Assembly: GCF_021245725.1 (NCBI RefSeq)
Contig: NZ_JAJGSX010000003.1
Span: 248,001 to 312,000, forward strand
Origin: Pseudonocardia sp. TRM90224
GTDB taxonomy: Bacteria > Actinomycetota > Actinomycetes > Mycobacteriales > Pseudonocardiaceae
Direction of reading: 5' to 3'
DNA length: 64,000 nucleotides
In this document: positions 57,247 to 64,000 of the stretch, one piece after another
Layout: each line of letters begins with the position of its first letter
Numbering within the stretch: position 1 is the first letter of the stretch
Position numbers and translations under genes: made by a program
The notes under the pieces: generated by a model
The model's database searches: none
What the model saw: only the letters and a program-made list of their open reading frames with translations
Told to the model about the DNA's origin: nothing

Positions 57247-59457
57247 GTGGCCACCACCGAGACGTCGAGCGGGGCACGTGGGCCGGAGGGCGGCATCCGC
57301 TCCCGGCTCACTCCGAAGCAGATCGCCATCTGGGCAGCCGTCGCGGTCGTCGGCGCCGTCGCATGGGGCATCGTGGCGCTCAGCCGCGGCGAGGAGATCT
57401 CCGCCGCGTGGCTGGTGTTCGCCGCACTGGCGTCGTACGCCATCGCGTACCGCTTCTACGCGAAGTTCATCGCGCAGAAGGTGCTACGCGTCGATGACAC
57501 GAGAGCGACACCGGCCGAGCGCCTCGACGACGGCCAGGACTACCAGCCGACGGACCGGCGGGTGCTGTTCGGCCACCACTTCGCCGCGATCGCCGGCGCC
57601 GGCCCGCTGGTCGGGCCCGTGCTGGCGGCCCAGATGGGCTACCTGCCCGGCACGATCTGGATCATCTTCGGCGTCATCTTCGCCGGCGCGGTGCAGGACA
57701 TGGTCACCCTGTTCTTCTCGACCCGCCGCGGTGGGCGCAGCCTCGGCCAGATGGCCCGCGAGGAGATCGGCCCGATCGGCGGCATCGCGGCGCTGATCGC
57801 CGTGCTCGCCATCATGATCATCCTGCTCGCGGTGCTCGCGCTCGTCGTCGTCCAGGCGCTCGCGCAGTCGCCGTGGGGCACGTTCTCGCTGGCAATGACG
57901 ATCCCGATCGCCCTGTTCATGGGCTTCTACCTGAGATACCTACGACCAGGGCGGATCATCGAGACATCGGTGATCGGTGTCGCGCTGCTGCTGCTCGCGA
58001 TCGTCGCGGGCGGGTGGGTCGCCGAGTCCGGCCTCGCGCCGGCGTTCACGCTCACCGGCAACCAGCTCACCCTGGCGCTGGTGATCTACGGGTTCGTCGC
58101 ATCGGTGCTGCCGGTGTGGATGTTGCTCGCGCCGCGCGACTACCTCTCGAGCTTCATGAAGATCGGCGTGATCGTCCTGCTCGCGGCCTCGATCCTGATC
58201 GCGTGGCCGGCGATGCAGACCGAGGCGATCACCCAGTTCGCGATCAGCGGCGCCGGGCCGGTCTTCGCGGGCTCGCTCTTCCCCTTCGTCTTCATCACGA
58301 TCGCCTGCGGCGCGCTCTCCGGCTTCCACTCCCTCGTCTCTTCGGGCACCACACCGAAGCTGATCGAGAAGGAGTCGCAGGTCCGCATGATCGGCTACGG
58401 CGCCATGCTGACCGAGTCGTTCGTCGCGATCTGCGCGCTCGCCGCGGCCTGCGTGCTCGACCCCGGGCTCTACTTCGCCATGAACATGCCCGGCACGGTG
58501 CTCGGCACGACCGTCGAGTCGGCATCCGCCGCCGTGCAGAACATCGGGTTCACGATCACGCCGGAGCAGCTCGCCGCCGCAGCGTCCGCTGTCGAGGAAG
58601 AGCGGCTCTTCGGCCGGACGGGCGGTGCCCCGACACTCGCCGTCGGGTTGTCGGAGATCTTCTCCCAGGTCTTCGGCGGCAACGCGATGAAGGCCTTCTG
58701 GTACCACTTCGCGATCATGTTCGAGGCGCTGTTCATCCTCACCACGGTGGACGCCGGCACCCGCGTCGGGCGCTTCATGCTGCAGGACACCGTCGGCAAC
58801 TTCTGGCCGAAGTTCCGCGACACCACCTGGAAGCCGGCCGCATGGCTGGCCAGCGCCGTCATCGTCGGTGGGTGGGGCTACCTGCTCTGGGCGGGCGTCA
58901 ACGACCCGCTCGGCGGCATCTACCAGCTGTTCCCGCTGTTCGGCATCGCGAACCAGCTGCTCGCGGCCGTCGCGCTGGCGGTCTGCACCACCTTGCTGAT
59001 CAAGTCGGGACGGCCGAAGTACGCGCTGATCACGCTCGTGCCACTGGCCTTCGACGCGGCCGTGACGCTCACCGCGAGCTACCAGAAGATCTTCTCGTCC
59101 GATCCGAAGCTCGGCTTCTGGGCGCAGCGCGACCAGTACCAGGCCGCGATCGACGCGGGGAAGACCAGCCTCGGCCAGGCGAAGACGCTCGACGACATGC
59201 AGAAGGTCGTCTTCAACACCACGCTCGACACGCTGCTCACGGCGCTGTTCGCGATCCTCATCGTGATCGTGCTCGCCGACTCGATCAGGGTCTGGATCAG
59301 GGCGCTGACCGGGAAGCCGCTGTCCAGCGGGTCGGAGGACGCGTACGTCGAGTCGAAGCTGTTCGCCCCCGCCGGGCTGATCGCGACGAAGGAGGAGCGC
59401 GCGATCCAGCGCGACCGCGAGCTGGCCAGCACGGGCGGCGGCGGGGGATCGACATGA
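57247..59457 (+). CDS. cstA: Carbon starvation protein CstA (peptide/pyruvate transporter)
   Basis: A 736-residue membrane protein with about 16 helices. Family marks are RVLFGHHFAAIAGAGPLVGP, PGTIWIIFGVIFAGAVQDMV, SGFHSLVSSGTTPKLIEKES and LTTVDAGTRVGRFMLQD. CstA proteins import peptides, and some import pyruvate with their small YbdD-type partner, which here overlaps by ATGA. The GTG at 57247 follows a GGGAAAGGGG site. Long cytoplasmic or external loops near residues 605-650 and the Gly-rich end are typical variations. Confidence 0.95.
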   Translation: MATTETSSGARGPEGGIRSRLTPKQIAIWAAVAVVGAVAWGIVALSRGEEISAAWLVFAALASYAIAYRFYAKFIAQKVLRVDDTRATPAERLDDGQDYQPTDRRVLFGHHFAAIAGAGPLVGPVLAAQMGYLPGTIWIIFGVIFAGAVQDMVTLFFSTRRGGRSLGQMAREEIGPIGGIAALIAVLAIMIILLAVLALVVVQALAQSPWGTFSLAMTIPIALFMGFYLRYLRPGRIIETSVIGVALLLLAIVAGGWVAESGLAPAFTLTGNQLTLALVIYGFVASVLPVWMLLAPRDYLSSFMKIGVIVLLAASILIAWPAMQTEAITQFAISGAGPVFAGSLFPFVFITIACGALSGFHSLVSSGTTPKLIEKESQVRMIGYGAMLTESFVAICALAAACVLDPGLYFAMNMPGTVLGTTVESASAAVQNIGFTITPEQLAAAASAVEEERLFGRTGGAPTLAVGLSEIFSQVFGGNAMKAFWYHFAIMFEALFILTTVDAGTRVGRFMLQDTVGNFWPKFRDTTWKPAAWLASAVIVGGWGYLLWAGVNDPLGGIYQLFPLFGIANQLLAAVALAVCTTLLIKSGRPKYALITLVPLAFDAAVTLTASYQKIFSSDPKLGFWAQRDQYQAAIDAGKTSLGQAKTLDDMQKVVFNTTLDTLLTALFAILIVIVLADSIRVWIRALTGKPLSSGSEDAYVESKLFAPAGLIATKEERAIQRDRELASTGGGGGST

Positions 59458-59660
59458 CCGGGGCGGGGTCGGACCGGCTGAAGGCGGGCCTGCGCGACGC
59501 GTGGCAGGTGGTGCGTGGCATCGCGGGTGAGCGGGCGTACGAGGAGTACCTCGCCCACCAGGCCGCGCACCACCCCGGCGAGCCGGTCCTGGGCGAGCGC
59601 GAGTTCTGGCGCAAGCACGTGGACCGCGGGGACACGGGGCAGGCCGCCCGCTGCTGTTGA
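59454..59660 (+). CDS. YbdD/YjiX-family small protein
   Basis: A 68-residue soluble partner of CstA-type transporters. WQVVRGIAGERAYEEYLAHQ and EREFWRKHVD match the family pattern (FWRxxxD near the end). The ATG overlaps the cstA stop, so the two are made together. In enterobacteria the counterpart is needed for transport activity of the large subunit. The last residues are RCC. Confidence 0.85.
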   Translation: MTGAGSDRLKAGLRDAWQVVRGIAGERAYEEYLAHQAAHHPGEPVLGEREFWRKHVDRGDTGQAARCC

Positions 59661-59861
59661 CGGAGAGTAGTTTCCTCCGGTCGATGGTGACGCACCGCTC
59701 GACGAGCAGGACGAAGATCTCATCGTCCGAGTGGCCGAGTACTGGCGTGGCATAGGCCTCATCGTGTACCTATCAACTCGAACGAGTGGCCGAACAGCGC
59801 AGAGAGTGACCGCTCGGTTGTTCTGTGTTTGCAACGATCCACGAAAGAGGTGCAACACTTC

Positions 59862-61775
59862 GTGGACGCCCGCGATACGAAGGGTGACCGTCGCCGCCCG
59901 GCGTCGGGGCTGGCGGAGGTGGTCGATGTGTTGGATGTCGGGCCGGCGGCCGGCGCCGATGACGGCGACGACGACCTGATCATCTTCGTCGACCGGCTGG
60001 CGGCAGCGGGCAACGACCGGGCCACCACCAAGGCGAACGCCCGGATCCGCGAGGTCATCGCGGCGGGCCAGCAGCCACCCGGGGTGCGCAGGCTGGCCGA
60101 GGCGCTCGCCGCGTCCGTCGCCGAGGCGCCGGCACAGCGGCGACCGACGGAGGACTCCGTCGTGTCCGCGATGCGCGGCAACGCGCTGATGGTGCTCGAG
60201 GACTTCGACGCCGTCGGCGTCGCAGGCGCGGTGGCCGCACTGCTCGCCGACGGCAGGCGCATCGTCGTGACCTCGGACGACCCCGCCGAGCTGGAGCGGG
60301 TGCGGTCGGCGCTGCCCGCCGACGCCGCCCACCGCTCGCTGGACGCCCTCCCGTCGCTCTCCCCCGCGCAGCTGCGCGAGCTGCGCAGGCTGCTGGCCAC
60401 CGCCACACCGGCCCGCTCCGGCCGCAAGAAGCAGCAGATCCCGCCGGTCGACGCCATGCCGCGCCCGGCGACCGTCGCCGAGCTGTGCGCGATGGCCGTC
60501 GTCAGCGCAGAGCAGGTGGACACCGGCATCGTCCCGGTGCTGCTGGCCGACCTCGACGACGCCCGCCGCGATGCCGTCACGTCGGTGGCGCGGTGCGTGA
60601 ACCGGTCGCTGGAGGCGATGCACCCGCGCGGCGACCGCGAATGGGCGTGGTCGCTGCTCTCGGACCTCATCTACGGCCAGCACCGCGCCGCGTTCGACCG
60701 GATGCTGGAGGACACCGCGCAGGCCGTCTCCGCGCTCGAGCACGCACGGGAGGCACCGCCGGTCGAGGTGGCCGGGCCGCTCCCGATCACCGCAGGCGAC
60801 GTGCTGCGGCGCTACCGCGAGTTCCTCGACGCCGGCGGCCGCTCGCGCGCGTACTTCCGATCGGCGCTGCAGCGTGAGGTCGCGCCGGTGCTGAAGCTCG
60901 TGCGGGTCGGCGGCAAGGCACCGACGAACGTCGCCGACGTCACGCGGGTGATCGAGCACATCGACCTCGGTCAGCGCCTCGCCAGCGTCGACGCCGGGTG
61001 CGCCGACCTCGGCATCTCCGCTCCGCACGACGAGGCCGAGCTGATGGAGCTCGCCGAGGGCCTGGTGAAGGTCTCCGCCGCCGCCCGTTCGGTCGGCGCG
61101 CTGCGCCACGACGTGCTGTTCATCGCCGAGAACTCGCCGCTCTCCGTGCCCGACGTCGCGGCGGCCGAGCAGGTCGCACGGGCGATCCTCGACTACGCCG
61201 AGAACGGCTCGGGCGACGAGGCGGGCCGGCAGCTGGAGACGCTGGCCGACGCGCTGGAGTTCGCCGTCCCCGCCGGCGCGGCCGCGCCCGAGCACACCGC
61301 CGCGGTCGAGGCGCTGCGCGCGAACGACGCCGCTGCCTACGCCGCTGCCTACGAGGCGCTCGGAGCGGCCCGCAGGCAGCTGCAGGACGAGCAACGCAAG
61401 CGTGAGCTGCTCGCGGTGCTCGGCGAGCAGTCGTCGCAGTTGGCGGAATCGTGGCGCGCCGAGCCGGGCGCGCTCGGGCTCGCCGCGTTCGTCCTGATGG
61501 AGACGCTGCTCTCGGACCTGCCGCCGGCCGACAGCGCCGACGTCGTGCTCGTGGTCGGGGCGGCCCGCCTCGGCGTCGAGCGGCTGCTGCTCACGGCCGT
61601 CGCCCCGCGGATGATCGCGGCCGTCGCACCGGACGAGCCGCGGGAAGCGCCGCCGTCGCTGCTGAGCGTCCTGCAGCGGGCCTCGGCACTCGCGATCAGG
61701 GGCCGCACCACTCGCGGCAACGGGAAGGTCGTGCGGCTCGGACAACGCGGCACGGGGGTCTCGAAGGTGGGTTAG
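59862..61775 (+). CDS. Conserved hypothetical protein, helicase-like remnants possible
   Basis: A protein of about 637 residues that I do not recognise. After an acidic stretch (GADDGDDDLIIFVDRLAAA) it has segments that look like NTPase strands (ALMVLEDFDAVGVAGAVAAL, GRRIVVTSDDPAELERV) but no Walker A loop. The rest is alanine/leucine-rich helix. It could be a regulatory or inactive relative of an ATPase. The GTG at 59862 has AAAGAGGTG upstream; an upstream TTG at 59829 is also in frame. The 201 bp before it hold a CGAGTGGCCGA direct repeat (59728 and 59783) but no gene. Confidence 0.6.
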   Translation: MDARDTKGDRRRPASGLAEVVDVLDVGPAAGADDGDDDLIIFVDRLAAAGNDRATTKANARIREVIAAGQQPPGVRRLAEALAASVAEAPAQRRPTEDSVVSAMRGNALMVLEDFDAVGVAGAVAALLADGRRIVVTSDDPAELERVRSALPADAAHRSLDALPSLSPAQLRELRRLLATATPARSGRKKQQIPPVDAMPRPATVAELCAMAVVSAEQVDTGIVPVLLADLDDARRDAVTSVARCVNRSLEAMHPRGDREWAWSLLSDLIYGQHRAAFDRMLEDTAQAVSALEHAREAPPVEVAGPLPITAGDVLRRYREFLDAGGRSRAYFRSALQREVAPVLKLVRVGGKAPTNVADVTRVIEHIDLGQRLASVDAGCADLGISAPHDEAELMELAEGLVKVSAAARSVGALRHDVLFIAENSPLSVPDVAAAEQVARAILDYAENGSGDEAGRQLETLADALEFAVPAGAAAPEHTAAVEALRANDAAAYAAAYEALGAARRQLQDEQRKRELLAVLGEQSSQLAESWRAEPGALGLAAFVLMETLLSDLPPADSADVVLVVGAARLGVERLLLTAVAPRMIAAVAPDEPREAPPSLLSVLQRASALAIRGRTTRGNGKVVRLGQRGTGVSKVG

Positions 61776-61781
61776 CCCGCC

Positions 61782-62081
61782 TCAGCGGGTGATCGCGTCG
61801 AGGAGGTCGAGCGGCTGCGCCGCGCTGGTGCCTTCGCGCACCCAGCGGCCGTCCGCCCGGCGGTACAGGGCCCACCTGTCGTCCTCGGGGCGCAGCTGTG
61901 CGATGGGCGTGGCCGACCACGCCGTGCCGAGCTCCGGGTACAGCGGGCGCCGCCGGTCGAAGATGGTGATCTCGTCGCCCTGGATGGTGTAGCCGACCTG
62001 GTGCTCGTCCCGCTCACCCTCCGGGACGCGGTCGGCGCACCATCGGGAAAGCTGGTGGCGGGTCTCCTCGGGCACGGCCAT
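61782..62081 (-). CDS. DUF3024-like small protein
   Basis: A 99-residue soluble protein. The pattern Y-TIQGDEITIFDRRRPLY followed by APIAQLRPEDDRWALYRR-like and GRWVREG matches DUF3024, a small family of unknown function found in many bacteria. It converges on the gene at 59862 with 6 bp between them and is divergent from the gene at 62122. MAVPEE at 62081 is the start that fits the family. Confidence 0.65.
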   Translation of the reverse strand: MAVPEETRHQLSRWCADRVPEGERDEHQVGYTIQGDEITIFDRRRPLYPELGTAWSATPIAQLRPEDDRWALYRRADGRWVREGTSAAQPLDLLDAITR

Positions 62082-62121
62082 GGACAAATGGTGGCGCCTC
62101 GAAGGACTACCGTCGACCGCT

Positions 62122-62703
62122 ATGACGGAGCACCTGGTCAGCCGGTTCGGACACGTCGAGCTCGATGACATGCCGGACGATCTGCGAACGCGGATCGGCG
62201 CCATCGTCGAGCGCTCGGGGTTCGTGCCGCACGTCTTCCTCGGGCTCGCGCGCAGGCCGGCCGAGCTGCGGGCGTTCATGGACTACCACGACGCGCTGAT
62301 GGAGAAGGACGACGGGCTGAGCAAGGCCGAGCGCGAGCTGATCGTCGTCGCGACCTCCGGGGCGAACCACTGCACGTACTGCGTGGTGGCGCACGGCGCG
62401 ATCCTGCGGATCCGGATGAAGGACGCGGAGATCGCCGACAAGGTCGCCACGAACCCGTGGGCGGTCGAGCTGAACGCCCGCGAGCGGGCCATCGTCGACC
62501 TCGCCCTGCTGATCGCGACCGACTCGGCCGCGCTGACCGAGGCGGAGCTCGACGACGCCAGGCTGGCGGGCCTGTCCGACGACGAGATCTGGGACATCGG
62601 GGCGATCACCGCGCTCTTCGCGATGTCCAACCGGCTCGCGCACCTGATGGCCCTGCGCCCCAATCCGGAGTTCTACCTGATGGGGCGGCTGCCGCGGAGC
62701 TGA
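62122..62703 (+). CDS. Peroxidase-related / AhpD-like (CMD family) protein
   Basis: A 193-residue carboxymuconolactone decarboxylase-family protein. NHCTYCVVAHG carries the CxxC and histidine used by AhpD-type alkylhydroperoxidases. The preceding KAERELIVVATSGAN and the later IGAITALFAMSNRLAHLM complete the family pattern. The likely role is thiol-dependent peroxide removal, with mycothiol or thioredoxin-like partners. TACCGT upstream could serve as a -10 for a nearly leaderless message. Confidence 0.85.
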   Translation: MTEHLVSRFGHVELDDMPDDLRTRIGAIVERSGFVPHVFLGLARRPAELRAFMDYHDALMEKDDGLSKAERELIVVATSGANHCTYCVVAHGAILRIRMKDAEIADKVATNPWAVELNARERAIVDLALLIATDSAALTEAELDDARLAGLSDDEIWDIGAITALFAMSNRLAHLMALRPNPEFYLMGRLPRS

Positions 62704-62704
62704 C

Positions 62705-63334
62705 GTGCCTCGTCGCAACCGGGTCGACCCCTTCGGCGACCTGCACGCCGTGCCGGAGCGCGGCATGTTCACCGGCAACCGCGGCTGCCTCGTGGACGAC
62801 GCGGGAGAGCTGGTCCGCCACCATCGCGGCGACCTGTGGATCACGTGCGTCACGCGGTTCCGCGGCCGCCGGTTCGGCCTCGCCCGGCCGGGGCGGTGGA
62901 CGCCGGTGTTCTTCCTCGACGACGCCGTCGCGCTCGCGGCGGGGCACCGGCCGTGCGGGGAGTGCCGCTACGGCGACTACCGCGCCTACCGCGACGCCGT
63001 GGCACGAGCCGTCGGGGCGCCGGCGCTCGCGGGCGACCTGAACCGCATGCTGGCGGCGGAACGGCTCCGCCGCGGTCGGTCCAGGCCCTATGACCTGGAC
63101 CGGGCCCGCGACCGCCGGACCTGGACGGGCACCGACCTGCCCGACGGCACCGTCGTCCACACCGACCGCCCCCGCCTGGTGCTGGGCGACCGGCTGCTCG
63201 CGTTCACGTTCGGCGGCTGGACGGACCCCGTCGCCCGTCCCACCGACCCGCTGACGGTACTGACCCCACCGACGTCCGTGGCGGCCCTGCGAAACGGCTT
63301 CGCGCCGACCCTGCACCCCTCGGCGCACCCCTGA
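62705..63334 (+). CDS. Conserved hypothetical protein with CGEC motif
   Basis: A 209-residue protein starting with GTG 1 bp after the AhpD-like stop. [20 protein letters not shown] (about residues 79-98) has a CxxC, a shape common in zinc ribbons or thiol-redox sites. [18 protein letters not shown] in the N-terminal part contains a third cysteine. I do not recognise the family beyond actinobacterial hypothetical proteins. Pairing with an AhpD-like protein suggests a redox role, which is only contextual. Confidence 0.6.
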   Translation: MPRRNRVDPFGDLHAVPERGMFTGNRGCLVDDAGELVRHHRGDLWITCVTRFRGRRFGLARPGRWTPVFFLDDAVALAAGHRPCGECRYGDYRAYRDAVARAVGAPALAGDLNRMLAAERLRRGRSRPYDLDRARDRRTWTGTDLPDGTVVHTDRPRLVLGDRLLAFTFGGWTDPVARPTDPLTVLTPPTSVAALRNGFAPTLHPSAHP

Positions 63335-63337
63335 TCT

Positions 63338-63396
63338 CCCCACCGTTTTGGGTGGATGCGCGCCGAAAACGCGCGCATGTGCCCAAAACGGTGGGG
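63338..63396. repeat. Long palindrome at a convergent junction
   Basis: Outer arms 63338-63352 (CCCCACCGTTTTGGG) and 63382-63396 pair perfectly over 15 bp. Inside, ATGCGCGC and GCGCGCAT form a further 8-bp stem with a CGAAAAC loop. It lies between the stops of the gene at 62705 and the ABC ATPase. It shares CCCACCGTTTTG with the stems at 28373 and 28861. Confidence 0.75.
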
Positions 63397-63400
63397 GGAT

Positions 63401-64000
63401 TCAGAGGACCTTCGAGAGGAAGGCCTTGGTGCGCTCGTGCTCCGGGTTCGTCAGCACCTGCTTCGGGTCGCCGGCCTCGACGATCCGGCCCTCGTCCATG
63501 AAGACGAGGGTGTCGCCGACCTCGCGGGCGAAGCCCATCTCGTGCGTGACGACGACCATCGTCATGCCGTCCTTCGCCAGCGCGCGCATGACGTCGAGCA
63601 CCTCGCCGACGAGCTCCGGGTCGAGCGCGGAGGTGGGCTCGTCGAAGAGCATCAGCCGCGGCTGCATGGCCAGCGCGCGGGCGATGGCGACCCGCTGCTG
63701 CTGTCCTCCGGAGAGCTGGGTGGGGTAGGAGTCGTACTTCTCCCCCAGCCCGACGCGGTCCAGCAGCTCGCACGCCCGCTTGCGGGCGGCCGCCTTCTGC
63801 TCGCGGCGGACCGTCCGCGGTGCCTCCATCACGTTCTCCGCGGCCGTCATGTGCGGGAACAGGTTGAAGCGCTGGAACACCATGCCGATGTCGCGCCGCT
63901 GCCGGGCGACCTCCGACTCGCGCAGCTCGTGCAGCTTGCCGCCGGCCTCGCGGTAGCCGATCAGCTCGCCGTTGACCCGCATCGTGCCCGAGTCGATCCG
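63401..64000 (-). CDS. Amino-acid ABC transporter ATP-binding protein, partial
   Basis: The C-terminal 199 residues of a GlnQ/HisP-type ATPase; the start and Walker A loop lie beyond the right edge. Visible are the Q-loop ([20 protein letters not shown]), the signature [16 protein letters not shown], Walker [15 protein letters not shown] and the H-loop [14 protein letters not shown]. This pattern is typical of polar amino-acid importers. Permease and binding-protein genes are presumably outside the window. Confidence 0.93.
   Translation of the reverse strand, partial: RIDSGTMRVNGELIGYREAGGKLHELRESEVARQRRDIGMVFQRFNLFPHMTAAENVMEAPRTVRREQKAAARKRACELLDRVGLGEKYDSYPTQLSGGQQQRVAIARALAMQPRLMLFDEPTSALDPELVGEVLDVMRALAKDGMTMVVVTHEMGFAREVGDTLVFMDEGRIVEAGDPKQVLTNPEHERTKAFLSKVL

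Noticed and set aside
1..64000. CRISPR arrays, rRNA or tRNA genes, insertion sequences, phage genes
   Set aside because: No spaced identical repeats, no clover-leaf candidate in the gaps read, and no transposase, integrase or phage motifs in any translated frame considered real.

Overview
The window is high-GC DNA with GTG/ATG starts, frequent 1-4 bp stop/start overlaps and strongly GC-biased third codon positions. The gene set (GTP-type PEP carboxykinase, CstA plus a small YbdD partner, paired TldD/PmbA proteins, a reductase-less bacterial NO synthase, many TetR regulators, F420-type LLM oxidoreductase) points to a filamentous actinobacterium. My best guess is Pseudonocardiaceae, Pseudonocardia or a relative; this is inferred from gene content only. 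No rRNA, tRNA, CRISPR array, transposase or phage gene was seen. The window starts inside a TetR gene and ends inside an amino-acid ABC ATPase gene.

Region 1 (1-3.1 kb): GNAT acetyltransferase, RidA-like protein, and a TetX-like flavin monooxygenase divergent from a TetR regulator with a perfect palindrome between them.

Region 2 (3.1-16.7 kb): a coherent uptake and catabolism locus. It holds a Gfo/Idh/MocA oxidoreductase, an NAD epimerase-like protein, two DapA-like lyases, two DegT-type PLP enzymes, a lipoprotein plus two-permease sugar-type ABC importer with no ATPase gene, and four amidohydrolase-fold proteins in a mirror-image arrangement. A regulator with a C-terminal winged helix sits in the middle. 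Five copies of an 18-bp palindrome (consensus TTnCGGTCnGGnCCGnAA) lie in the promoter regions of the locus, so I propose it is one regulon.

Region 3 (16.7-28.4 kb): a compact NRPS/PKS/glycosyltransferase cluster. The NRPS is C-A-T-TE with a serine-type specificity code and a cysteine in place of the usual TE serine. It is followed by a short adenylate-forming enzyme, a KS-AT-KR-DH-carrier PKS and a macrolide-type glycosyltransferase, each overlapping the next.

Region 4 (28.4-41.2 kb): a glyoxalase-fold gene bracketed by 88-bp direct repeats, adenosine deaminase, a CoA-transferase/hydrolase operon, an AI-2E-type membrane protein, an 817-bp region with little coding signal, an MtaD-like deaminase, an NYN protein, a PaaI-like thioesterase, NO synthase, TrmB and a GT2 glycosyltransferase.

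Region 5 (41.2-64 kb): DUF2339-like membrane protein, TldD/PmbA pair, APH(6)-like kinase, TetR/MFS pair with a perfect operator, HxlR and quinone oxidoreductase, a P-loop kinase/LLM oxidoreductase fusion, PEP carboxykinase, CstA/YbdD, several small conserved proteins and the partial ABC ATPase.

A theme across the window is a set of long, often perfect palindromes at gene ends. Two copies share a 61-bp core, two share an 88-bp unit, and others carry an AGGAAAG/CTTTCCT unit. One of them encodes the last 15 residues and the stop codon of an amidohydrolase.
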